6,951 bases of DNA, from NCBI GenBank assembly GCA_900752625.1, contig CAADWC010000179.1, positions 1 to 6,951 on the forward strand. Direction: 5' to 3'. A model generated the notes under the pieces. That model searched no databases, was not told where the DNA came from, and saw only the letters and a list, made by a program, of their open reading frames with translations. Source of the stretch: Oscillospiraceae bacterium (GTDB lineage: Bacteria; Bacillota; Clostridia; Oscillospirales; Ruminococcaceae). The position numbers and the translations under genes are program-made. Numbering within the stretch: position 1 is the first letter of the stretch; each line of letters opens with the position of its first letter. Shown in pieces: positions 1 to 4,934 of the stretch.

Positions 1-255
1 TACGCAAACATAAACTTTATTATGTCTTTGAGTGAATGTTGAAATATGATAATCCAACATCACTTCGCTGAAAATATTTTCGTATTTATCTAAAATTTCT
101 TTACTGAATGTTTCATCTTCCTCAGATTTCTCATCCTCGCTCAACACGCTTTCTGCCTCTGAAACTGAGTTTGACTCGCCTCCGTTTTTTTCGCAGCCGC
201 ATAAGCTGCACAGCAAGCACAGAATCACTGATATAGACAATATAATTCTTTTCAT
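1..255 (-). CDS. Lipoprotein of unknown function, N-terminal part (runs off left edge)
   Basis: Reading leftwards from an ATG at 255, the frame is open for 85 codons to the window edge, so the C-terminal part is missing. The protein starts MKRIILSISVILCLLCSLCG-C: a basic start, a hydrophobic stretch and an LCGC lipobox with the acylated cysteine at residue 21. After the cysteine comes a linker rich in Ser, Glu and Asp (about residues 24-50), typical of a lipoprotein tethered to the outer face of the membrane. The folded domain then begins (from about IFSEVMLDYHIS) and is cut off. A strong ribosome binding site, GGAGGC at 263-268, lies 7 bases before the ATG and fixes the start. The visible part matches no family I recognise, so no function is proposed. 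It is divergent from aroF and probably unrelated to it. Confidence 0.85.
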   Translation of the reverse strand, partial: MKRIILSISVILCLLCSLCGCEKNGGESNSVSEAESVLSEDEKSEEDETFSKEILDKYENIFSEVMLDYHISTFTQRHNKVYVCV

Positions 256-599
256 TCACGACGCCTCCATTCCGGTATTAATACAGAAAAACATAATTGA
301 CATAAATTACAAAATAATAATTTATGCTTTTATAGTAATAATAAATCTGTTTTTCGATGTATTTTTCAGCTTATTCATGAAAATCCTCGAACCAATATCA
401 CTAGGAGCAGTTCCAACTCCTATTGCTTTTTATTATCAATGTTATCCTATAACTTCTTTACCGTAATAATACCATGTATTTTCAAAAAAAGCAATTATCA
501 TTATACACAACCTTATCGTTCACATTTTGAGAAATATGTCAATAGTCATAATATACATATAAACGTTTTTTATTTTATGCAGATTTATTAAAAATGCTG
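256..599. other. AT-rich spacer between divergent lipoprotein gene and aroF promoter
   Basis: I see no convincing gene in these 344 bases. Structures present are a perfect 9-base inverted repeat (CATAAATTA at 301-309, TAATTTATG at 318-326, 8-base loop) and a 6-base inverted repeat (TAGGAG at 402-407, CTCCTA at 417-422). The stretch must hold the promoter of the leftward lipoprotein gene. The best candidate I see is TCGAAA, 17 bases, TATAAA on the minus strand with its -10 at 329-334, but it is weak. TTGACA occurs at 297-302 (plus) and 537-542 (minus), neither with a good -10 at the right distance. Two very short minus-strand frames (442-501 and 322-378) share a reading frame and could be peptide genes or remnants; they are treated under findings. 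Confidence 0.6.
301..326. repeat. Perfect 9-base inverted repeat upstream of the lipoprotein gene
   Basis: CATAAATTA (301-309) and TAATTTATG (318-326) are exact reverse complements separated by 8 bases. It lies 46 bases before the lipoprotein start codon, so it could be a repressor site for that gene or a hairpin in its leader. Because it is made almost entirely of A and T, chance in an AT-rich spacer is also possible. Confidence 0.4.
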
Positions 600-628
600 T
601 TGACAAACCATAAAAAACGCTGTATACT
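600..628 (+). promoter_or_regulatory. Sigma-A promoter of aroF
   Basis: The -35 box is TTGACA (600-605, full consensus) and the -10 box is TATACT (623-628, five of six), with the ideal spacing of 17 bases. Transcription should start near 635, giving a leader of about 65 bases before the aroF ATG. Each box is preceded by a copy of an 11-base direct repeat, AAAAATGCTGT (590-600) and AAAAACGCTGT (613-623), whose last T is the first base of the box. That layout would suit a regulator that blocks polymerase, but this is inference. Confidence 0.85.
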
Positions 629-635
629 TTAATAC

Positions 636-667
636 ATAAAAGCTTAAAAGCATAAAAAGATAAAAGC
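636..667 (+). repeat. Four degenerate 8-base tandem repeats in the aroF leader
   Basis: Consecutive octamers read ATAAAAGC (636-643), TTAAAAGC (644-651), ATAAAAAG (652-659) and ATAAAAGC (660-667). The first and last lie inside identical decamers ATAAAAGCTT (636-645 and 660-669). AAAGCTT (639-645) can also pair with AAGCTTT (664-670) to form a weak 7-base stem. The array starts at about +2 of the predicted transcript and ends 16 bases before the aroF ribosome binding site, so it could be an operator or an RNA-protein site. No known regulator is recognised. Confidence 0.6.
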
Positions 668-699
668 TTTAAATCGCAATAACAAAGGAGTAAGATGTA

Positions 700-1716
700 A
701 TGATAGTAATATTAAATTCAACTGCTACAAAGGATAATGTACAGGAGCTTGTGGCAGAGCTTCATTCAAAAGGTCTGAAAACCAACCTCAGCGAGGGGGC
801 GCACACAACGATCGTCGGAATTATCGGCGATACGACCAAAATCGACATCGATACACTCAAAGGCTCGTCTTTCGTAGAGGATGTAAAGCGTGTTTCAGAG
901 CCGTATAAGGCCGCTAACCGCAAAATGCACCCGGAGGATTCCATGATCAAGGTCACCGACAATGTTACAATCGGAGAAGGTATCTTTAACGTTATTGCAG
1001 GACCCTGCTCAGTTGAAACCGAAGAGCAGATAATAGAAGTCGCCAGAGACGTCAAAGCAAGCGGAGCAACTCTGCTGAGAGGCGGCGCGTTCAAACCCAG
1101 AACCTCGCCGTATTCATTCCAAGGACTTGAAGGTGAAGGATTGAAGCTGCTGCTTGAAGCCAAGAAAGAAACCGGACTTCCTATTGTAACCGAGATAATG
1201 AATCTTGTTCATCTTGATATGTTCAGCGACGTGGACGTAATTCAGGTAGGCGCAAGAAACATGCAGAATTTCGACCTGCTGAAGGTTCTCGGCAAATGCA
1301 ATAAGCCTATTCTGCTGAAAAGAGGCCTTGCAAACACAATCGAAGAATGGCTAATGAGCGCCGAATACATTATGGCGGGAGGCAATCCCAACGTAATTCT
1401 CTGCGAAAGAGGAATAAGGACCTTTGAAACATCTACGCGCAATACGCTGGATATTTCAGCGGTTCCGATGCTTAAAAAGCTTACTCACCTGCCGGTTATA
1501 ATAGACCCAAGCCACGCTACGGGACTTTCATGGATGGTCGCTCCTCTTGCCAGAACCGCAGTTGCCGCCGGAGCTGACGGACTTATGGTCGAGGTACACA
1601 ACAATCCTGCAAAAGCTCTGTGCGACGGAGCGCAGTCCCTTAACCCGCAGCAGTTTGACGAGCTGATGACTGACATTAAGCGCAGAGTTGAATTTGAAGG
1701 AAAAACTCTGGGGTAA
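700..1716 (+). CDS. aroF: 3-deoxy-7-phosphoheptulonate (DAHP) synthase, AroA/AroF type I-beta
   Basis: This cytoplasmic enzyme joins phosphoenolpyruvate and erythrose 4-phosphate to make DAHP, the committed step of the shikimate pathway to Phe, Tyr, Trp and chorismate. Its 338 residues match the usual length of the COG2876 family (Thermotoga maritima enzyme type). Residues 1 to about 66 form the ferredoxin-like domain, which in the Thermotoga enzyme mediates feedback inhibition by Tyr and Phe. The barrel follows, with GPCSVE (101-106), FKPRTSPYSFQG (131-142), QVGARNMQN (182-190), LLKRGL (205-210), CERGIRTFE (235-243) and DPSHATG (269-275). The four metal ligands are present as Cys103, His272, Glu298 and Asp309. 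AAAGGAG (684-690) lies 9 bases before the ATG and supports this start. The gene stands alone, with its own promoter and terminator. No chorismate mutase domain is fused to it, so feedback control probably rests on the N-terminal domain; its specificity cannot be read from the sequence. Confidence 0.96.
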   Translation: MIVILNSTATKDNVQELVAELHSKGLKTNLSEGAHTTIVGIIGDTTKIDIDTLKGSSFVEDVKRVSEPYKAANRKMHPEDSMIKVTDNVTIGEGIFNVIAGPCSVETEEQIIEVARDVKASGATLLRGGAFKPRTSPYSFQGLEGEGLKLLLEAKKETGLPIVTEIMNLVHLDMFSDVDVIQVGARNMQNFDLLKVLGKCNKPILLKRGLANTIEEWLMSAEYIMAGGNPNVILCERGIRTFETSTRNTLDISAVPMLKKLTHLPVIIDPSHATGLSWMVAPLARTAVAAGADGLMVEVHNNPAKALCDGAQSLNPQQFDELMTDIKRRVEFEGKTLG

Positions 1717-1751
1717 TCTGCTGACATAAAAAATTAAGCGTGCATATACTT

Positions 1752-1807
1752 CAAACAAAAAATCCGTTTCAGAGCAGATAATAGCTGCCGAAACGGATTT
1801 TCTATTT
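1752..1807. terminator. Two-way intrinsic terminator between aroF and the convergent lipoprotein gene
   Basis: A perfect 12-base stem, AAAATCCGTTTC (1759-1770) with GAAACGGATTTT (1790-1801), is capped by an inner GCAG/CTGC stem (1774-1777 with 1785-1788) and a 7-base loop. On the plus strand it runs into TTTTCTATTTG, ending aroF. On the minus strand it runs into TTTTTTTGTTTG, ending the lipoprotein gene. The hairpin directly abuts the lipoprotein stop codon (TAG, 1802-1804), so one structure serves both genes. Confidence 0.9.
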
Positions 1808-2482
1808 GTCAATATATTTTTCAACCGTATTTTCAATGCTTTCAACGCTGTTTTTTTCAGCTATTTCGACCTTATAAGAGTATCGCTTGTCCTCTCCGTT
1901 TTCCCGTACGTCGGTAGTTTCAATAAAATACTGAAGCTCCCCACCGCTGAAAAAGTATTCCGCCGAAAACCCGGTGACCTCTCCGCTTTCAGCCTCCGCA
2001 CCGATTTTTTCTGCGTCGTATATATGTGTTATATGAGTTATTCCGTCCTCCTCGGTGACCTCGGCGTGAGTTACCGCCGCCGGAGCAAAAAGTATAAGCC
2101 CTTCGTCAGCCTGCGGATGAGTGACGTCACGGGTATAAAGGTTAAAATCCTTGTCGCCTTTCTGAACATGACTGTACTCTCCGTTGTCATAAGAAAAGCA
2201 CTCAACTCCGTTATTGAACTGGGCGTACTCCGAGCTTTCGCTTTTTCCCTCGTAGGAATACATAAGAACGTCCTTTTCATCATATTTAAACACAAAGGTC
2301 TGCTCGACTTCTCCGGTATCGGTATTGGTCATAACGACCCTGGCACTGTCAAGAGCCTTATATTCCTCTCTTGCCTTTTTTATCAGATCTTCTCCCTCAA
2401 CGCTTGGATTAACAGAACAAGAGGAAAAAATCAAAGCCGCCGTTGCCGCCGAAGCAAATCTTTTAAACAGCTTGAATCTCAT
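1802..2482 (-). CDS. Lipoprotein of unknown function
   Basis: The protein is predicted to be exported and anchored by lipid. From the preferred ATG at 2482 it begins MRFKLFKRFASAATAALIFS, ending in an FSSC lipobox with cysteine 22; Phe at -3 is less common than Leu. The mature part is about 205 residues, hydrophilic and rich in Glu, Asp, Tyr and Ser, with alternating stretches such as TFVFKYDEKDVLMYSYEG and a helical, acidic C-terminus. This resembles a single beta-rich domain of the kind seen in LolA-like lipoproteins, but that comparison is a guess. I recognise no named family. GGAG (2491-2494) lies 7 bases before the ATG at 2482. An in-frame ATG at 2497 would add 5 residues and has AAAGGA 9 bases upstream, so it cannot be excluded. 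The gene begins 18 bases after the DUF4321 stop, so the two are probably cotranscribed, and it ends at the shared terminator. Confidence 0.85.
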   Translation of the reverse strand: MRFKLFKRFASAATAALIFSSCSVNPSVEGEDLIKKAREEYKALDSARVVMTNTDTGEVEQTFVFKYDEKDVLMYSYEGKSESSEYAQFNNGVECFSYDNGEYSHVQKGDKDFNLYTRDVTHPQADEGLILFAPAAVTHAEVTEEDGITHITHIYDAEKIGAEAESGEVTGFSAEYFFSGGELQYFIETTDVRENGEDKRYSYKVEIAEKNSVESIENTVEKYIDK

Positions 2483-2500
2483 AACACTTCTCCGCATATC

Positions 2501-2764
2501 CTACAGTCCTTTACAGGTCTTGGCATAAACTATTAAAGCAATGGGAATTGTAAATATCTGAGATATAGTAGCATGTACCATTAACCCGATATTGAACTTT
2601 ATAACGTACAGATCAACGGAAAAGCTCTCAAGCCCAACTCTTTTTCCCCACGCGAGCCAGCCCACATAAGACTTTCCCTCGCATACATAAGCGATAAACG
2701 CCCCCAGAATGATTCCGGCAAGCATAAAAAATATAAACGCAAAAGTCTTTTTAAAATTCTTCAT
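2501..2764 (-). CDS. Small membrane protein, DUF4321 family
   Basis: An 87-residue inner-membrane protein with two hydrophobic segments, about residues 7-27 (rich in Phe, Ile, Leu and Gly) and 55-81. Between them is a conserved-looking loop with GWLAWGKRVGLESFSVDLYV. Length, two-segment layout and the pattern GxxLG in the first segment followed by a DL-x-VI-x-F-x-IGL motif fit DUF4321 (PF14209), found in Clostridia and without a known function. I assign the family by recall of its pattern, not by a search. GGAG (2774-2777) lies 9 bases before the ATG. It is the first gene of a likely pair with the lipoprotein, whose AAAGGA alternative ribosome binding site lies inside the end of this gene. 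A terminator-like hairpin separates it from the S1 gene upstream. Confidence 0.8.
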   Translation of the reverse strand: MKNFKKTFAFIFFMLAGIILGAFIAYVCEGKSYVGWLAWGKRVGLESFSVDLYVIKFNIGLMVHATISQIFTIPIALIVYAKTCKGL

Positions 2765-2783
2765 ATTAACATTCTCCGAAACC

Positions 2784-2796
2784 GGCTCGCCGAGCC
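2784..2796 (-). repeat. Short GC-rich inverted repeat before the DUF4321 gene
   Basis: GGCTC (2784-2788) and GAGCC (2792-2796) pair around a 3-base loop. In the minus-strand transcript this hairpin lies 6 bases before the GGAG of the DUF4321 gene and about 17 bases after the terminator-like hairpin. It has no following T run, so it is more likely a leader or stability structure than a terminator. Confidence 0.4.
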
Positions 2797-2800
2797 TTGA

Positions 2801-2834
2801 ATTAAACTGAAAACAGGCGAACCCGGTCCGCCTG
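2801..2834 (-). terminator. Probable intrinsic terminator or attenuator after the S1 gene
   Basis: In the minus-strand transcript, CAGGCG (2834-2829) pairs with CGCCTG (2819-2814) around a 9-base loop. It is followed at once by TTTTCAGTTTAAT. The stem is only 6 base pairs and the T run is broken, so termination is likely partial. It lies 32 bases beyond the S1 stop codon, as expected for the end of the yabP-to-S1 unit. I found no convincing promoter between it and the DUF4321 gene, so that gene may depend on read-through. Confidence 0.6.
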
Positions 2835-2866
2835 AAATCTTCTGATGCTAACGCTTCCGAACGATC

Positions 2867-3403
2867 TTATCTTCTCCTCGATGCGCTTCTTCTTTTATTG
2901 TCCATAACGTGCTTAAGATCGGAAAACCGCTCCTCGCTGGCAGTCTTGAATCTGCTGAGCATATCCTCAAAATCAGCGTTTCCCGAAGTTGCCTTAGGGT
3001 CATAGACCGGAGGCGGATTTTTTGAAAAATCCTGCGGCTCCTTATCGAAGCCTTTATTTCTGAGAGCGCTCTGTTTCTGAAATGCGCCGTTTCTGCCCGG
3101 ATTGTTCTGCCGGTTCTGTCCGCCGCGCTGATTACCGAAACCGCCGTCCTTCTGTTTTCTTGGAGGAGCCGGCAAAGCCCTTTTAATCGAAAGACTTATC
3201 TTATTGTCCTCTCCAAGGGAAAGAACCTTGACTTTTACGGTCTGACCCTCCTGAATATGATCCTTGATTTCATTTACGAAAGTATTTGCAACCTCCGAAA
3301 TATGTACCATTCCCGTTGTGTCCTTATCGAGCTCGACAAAAGCTCCGAACTTTGTAATACCGGTTACCTTACCCTCGTAAATCTTTCCAACCTCAAGCTG
3401 CAT
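2867..3403 (-). CDS. yabR: S1 RNA-binding domain protein, YabR/CvfD (GSP13)-like
   Basis: A cytoplasmic RNA-binding protein. Residues 3-75 form one S1 domain with the classic start VGKIYEGKVTGITKFGAFVE and the later TGMVHISEV and KISLSIK elements. YabR of Bacillus and CvfD of Streptococcus pneumoniae are the known relatives; CvfD acts as a post-transcriptional regulator, and this one may too. Residues 76-140 are a disordered linker rich in Gly, Asn, Gln, Arg and Pro (including NQRGGQNRQN). Residues 143-178 are a conserved-looking tail, FEDMLSRFKTASEERFSDLK, then a basic RRSASRRR end. At 178 residues it is longer than the roughly 130 of Bacillus YabR, and the linker and tail account for this. 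AGAGGA lies 12 bases before the ATG, a slightly long spacing, but the S1 domain starts right after it. Its place after divIC matches Bacillus gene order and supports the name. Confidence 0.88.
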   Translation of the reverse strand: MQLEVGKIYEGKVTGITKFGAFVELDKDTTGMVHISEVANTFVNEIKDHIQEGQTVKVKVLSLGEDNKISLSIKRALPAPPRKQKDGGFGNQRGGQNRQNNPGRNGAFQKQSALRNKGFDKEPQDFSKNPPPVYDPKATSGNADFEDMLSRFKTASEERFSDLKHVMDNKRRSASRRR

Positions 3404-3554
3404 CTGATTTTGTAATCCTCTCTTAATTTAATATTTTTTATGCCGCGCACGGCTTTTGAACAATAATTCCTGCTCCCCCGAATAATACAGCAAGAAACCG
3501 GTGCCATCGACGGATCAAAGCGCTTTTTAACACACTCTTTATATGCTGCCGGAC
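3404..3554 (-). other. Spacer between divIC and the S1 gene
   Basis: These 151 bases hold no recognisable gene. The frame directly after the divIC stop remains open to a TAA at 3438-3440 but has no ribosome binding site. There is a perfect palindrome AAAGCGCTTT (3517-3526), and GCCG/CGGC can form a 4-base stem about 40 bases before the S1 start. No good promoter or terminator was found, so the S1 gene is probably transcribed from the divIC promoter. Confidence 0.5.
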
Positions 3555-3893
3555 TTATTTCCCTTCAACTACATAAAATCTTCTCTCGTTAGGATAAGCG
3601 TATCCGAGTCTTTCAATAGCAATACGCTCCATATATTCCGACTCGTCGTCTGCACTAAGAAGTCTTACATATTCATCATTCTGCTGCTCGGCCTCAGTTA
3701 TTTTAGCCGAAAGCTCCTCGCTCTGCTTCTTCAGCTGAGCGATCTGCGCCTGTTGGGAAATTATATTGAACACCGAATAGATAATCAGACAAAAAACGGC
3801 TACAGTCGTAATACCCTTAACATTCCCGGTTTTTTTCCCCCCGCTGCCGGCCGTTTCAGCCGCCGCTGAAGCTCTGTTCTTTTTTCCGGCCAT
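3555..3893 (-). CDS. divIC: Cell-division septum protein DivIC/FtsB
   Basis: A 112-residue bitopic membrane protein of the PF04977 septum-initiator family. It joins the divisome through FtsL/DivIB (FtsQ) and helps activate septal wall synthesis. The N-terminal 26 residues are cytoplasmic and rich in Lys, Ala and Gly. One membrane segment spans about 27-46, followed by a coiled coil (about 47-80, with QIAQLKKQSEELSAKITEAE). The C-terminus carries the family's RIAIERLGYAYPNERRFY signature (90-107). Length is normal. The gene lies 76 bases after yabQ and has a sigma-A-like promoter there. That makes sense because division is needed in vegetative cells, whereas yabP/yabQ are sporulation genes. 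AAAGGA lies 12 bases before the ATG. It is followed by 151 bases before the S1 gene. Confidence 0.92.
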   Translation of the reverse strand: MAGKKNRASAAAETAGSGGKKTGNVKGITTVAVFCLIIYSVFNIISQQAQIAQLKKQSEELSAKITEAEQQNDEYVRLLSADDESEYMERIAIERLGYAYPNERRFYVVEGK

Positions 3894-3951
3894 TTTAACC
3901 GCACTTCCTTTCCGATAACTATCCTCATTTGTTTTTATTTCAATTAATAAT

Positions 3952-3981
3952 ATTATACACTATTAAAATCTATACTTTCAA
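3952..3981 (-). promoter_or_regulatory. Sigma-A-like promoter for divIC inside the end of yabQ
   Basis: On the minus strand TTGAAA (3981-3976) is followed after 18 bases by a perfect TATAAT (3957-3952). The -35 lies within the last codons of yabQ. The predicted start of transcription is near 3945, about 52 bases before the divIC ATG. This would uncouple divIC and the S1 gene from the sporulation promoter upstream, as in Bacillus subtilis, where divIC is vegetative. Confidence 0.65.
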
Positions 3982-4419
3982 GACCTTTTGTCCGATTTTT
4001 TTACTTTTATGAAATTTTGGGTACTTTTTCACAAAAGCCGACTTAATAAATAGTGCAATTTTAGCTATAAATCCTGCCGCCGGAGCTACTGCAAAACGCC
4101 ATATAAATCCCGTAACAGCGTTTACGATGGCTACTACGGTATTCCCAAGTACTATACGTTCAAGCAGTGCGCCGATAACCATCCCCACAAAGGTAAAAAA
4201 CCTAAGCTGACCTGTCTGCGCCGCTCCGAAAATAAAATAAACGAAACCAAAAAAAATAGAGTAAGCGAAATCTTCAATAAAAAGCATTATTTTATTGTGT
4301 CTGACCGCCGTCCTGAGGACCCGAAAACAGTCGTACAACGCACCCAGCCCCGCTCCGGCAAGACAGGACAGCAAAAACACCTGAGTTTCCGCCGCAATTC
4401 CAAGCTGCATAGGAGTCAT
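3970..4419 (-). CDS. yabQ: Spore cortex biosynthesis membrane protein YabQ
   Basis: YabQ (PF09578) is needed for spore cortex formation and in Bacillus lies in the membranes around the forespore. The protein of 149 residues has hydrophobic segments at about 12-30, 44-66, 72-90 and 95-115, then a basic tail (KKYPKFHKSKK). The family motif GAGLGALYDCFRVLR is at 22-36, and IEDFAYSIFFGFVYFIFGA with GQLRFFTFVGMVIGALLE follow. I prefer the ATG at 4419 because GAGGTGG lies 5 bases before it. The frame also has a GTG at 4428 (three residues more), but that GTG is part of the ribosome binding site itself and has no good site of its own. The yabP stop (TGA, 4430-4432) overlaps this site, so translation of the two is probably coupled. 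Confidence 0.92.
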   Translation of the reverse strand: MTPMQLGIAAETQVFLLSCLAGAGLGALYDCFRVLRTAVRHNKIMLFIEDFAYSIFFGFVYFIFGAAQTGQLRFFTFVGMVIGALLERIVLGNTVVAIVNAVTGFIWRFAVAPAAGFIAKIALFIKSAFVKKYPKFHKSKKIGQKVLKV

Positions 4420-4429
4420 ATAAGCCACC

Positions 4430-4702
4430 TCATTTAAAAATCTTTCCCAACGCCGTCAGCTTCTTCTTTCTGTCCTTATCGCCGTATATCAAAGCGCAGA
4501 TATCTCCCTCTACCGACAGGTCTCCGCTTTCCACGCTCATTTCGTTGATATGAAGATTCGTCCCTTTTATCGTCAGCTCTCCAAGCTGAGTAAACAGCGC
4601 AATCTCAGTTTCATTGAAGCTGTCCACATCGGTTACCCCCGACAGCACAAGATGAGAACGGTTTTCCAGTATAACGTTATGCCTGCCCTGAATTTCCGAC
4701 AT
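4430..4702 (-). CDS. yabP: Sporulation protein YabP
   Basis: A 90-residue member of PF07873 (YabP/YqfC family), made in the mother cell during sporulation and, in Bacillus, needed with YabQ for the cortex. Family features are RHNVILENRSHLVLSGVTDV (7-26), where the basic start and the SGV-x-DV turn are typical, then GELTIKGTNLHI (41-52) and GDLSVEGDICALIY (60-73). It is predicted to be mostly beta structure, without a signal peptide or membrane segment. AGGAGG (4711-4716) lies 8 bases before the ATG. Length is normal for the family. A 69-base imperfect palindrome ends 2 bases before the ribosome binding site. The usual upstream partner rqcP (yabO) is absent; clpB is there instead. Confidence 0.93.
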   Translation of the reverse strand: MSEIQGRHNVILENRSHLVLSGVTDVDSFNETEIALFTQLGELTIKGTNLHINEMSVESGDLSVEGDICALIYGDKDRKKKLTALGKIFK

Positions 4703-4718
4703 ATAAAATACCTCCTGT

Positions 4719-4787
4719 AAATTATTACGGCAATACCGTATAACGCCGCCAAACGGTTGCCGGGCGGTATTGCCTTGATAATAATTT
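4719..4787 (-). repeat. Long imperfect palindrome directly before the yabP ribosome binding site
   Basis: The outer arms AAATTATTA (4719-4727) and TAATAATTT (4779-4787) are exact reverse complements. Inside them GGCAATACCG (4729-4738) and CGGTATTGCC (4765-4774) are also exact, leaving bulges of 1 and 4 bases and a 26-base apical region. The inner left arm can instead pair nearer by: 4729-4733 with 4757-4761, plus 4736-4739 with 4753-4756. CCGCC (4746-4750) can pair with GGCGG (4763-4767). The AGGAGG of yabP starts 2 bases beyond. It could be a regulatory leader, a DNA operator or a copy of a dispersed palindromic element; the sequence alone does not decide. Confidence 0.7.
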
Positions 4788-4806
4788 ATATGCTGGTTTC
4801 AGACAA
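4778..4806 (-). promoter_or_regulatory. Candidate promoter for yabP-yabQ
   Basis: On the minus strand TTGTCT (4806-4801), 17 bases, TATTAT (4783-4778) is a fair sigma-A match. The overlapping CATATAAAT (4792-4784) also resembles the CATA-type -10 of sporulation sigma-E promoters, which would suit yabP, but I see no clear sigma-E -35. The sigma-A -10 lies in the outer arm of the palindrome. Only one of these may be real. Confidence 0.35.
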
Positions 4807-4818
4807 AAAATTCAGCCG

Positions 4819-4861
4819 GTAAAAACATATCCGTCCGCCGTAAAATACGGCAGACGGATTT
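4819..4861 (-). terminator. Intrinsic terminator of clpB
   Basis: In the minus-strand transcript ATCCGTC-T-GCCGTA (4859-4846 side) pairs with TACGGC-G-GACGGAT (4842-4829 side) around a 3-base loop. It is followed by ATGTTTTTACC. The central U-G pair is a wobble in the minus-strand RNA but a C-A mismatch in plus-strand RNA, which indicates that the minus strand is the functional one. It lies about 75 bases beyond the clpB stop. Confidence 0.85.
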
Positions 4862-4934
4862 TGATATTATCAGTACCCATCTTCGGCTTACACGTCAATC
4901 AGCGCTGTTATTCCAATAAGTCGGAAACAGTATT

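Noticed and set aside
380..400. GGTTCGA on the minus strand, like a tRNA T loop
   Set aside because: The flanking bases do not form a T stem, and no acceptor or anticodon stem can be built around it.
256..699. T-box or other known riboswitch before aroF
   Set aside because: No AGGGTGG-N-ACCGCG T-box core is present, and the predicted leader of about 65 bases is too short for one.
1528..1845. Minus-strand open frame of 105 codons across the aroF end and the terminator
   Set aside because: It overlaps aroF antisense, crosses the terminator and overlaps the lipoprotein in another frame; no family features.
2024..2536. Open frame of 170 codons on the plus strand
   Set aside because: It lies antisense to the lipoprotein and the end of the DUF4321 gene, has no ribosome binding site, and its protein has no recognisable domain. 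The minus-strand genes have proper signals.
3441..3455. GCCGCGCACGGC plus TTTT on the plus strand as a terminator
   Set aside because: The stem is only 4 base pairs and there is no plus-strand gene upstream for it to end.
3438..3554. In-frame open stretch after the divIC stop (38 codons)
   Set aside because: DivIC already ends at its normal C-terminus. The stretch has no start with a ribosome binding site, and its translation matches nothing I know. Chance is the simplest reading.
4420..4428. GTG at 4428 as the yabQ start
   Set aside because: The GTG is part of the GAGGTGG ribosome binding site for the ATG at 4419, and YabQ homology begins after that ATG.
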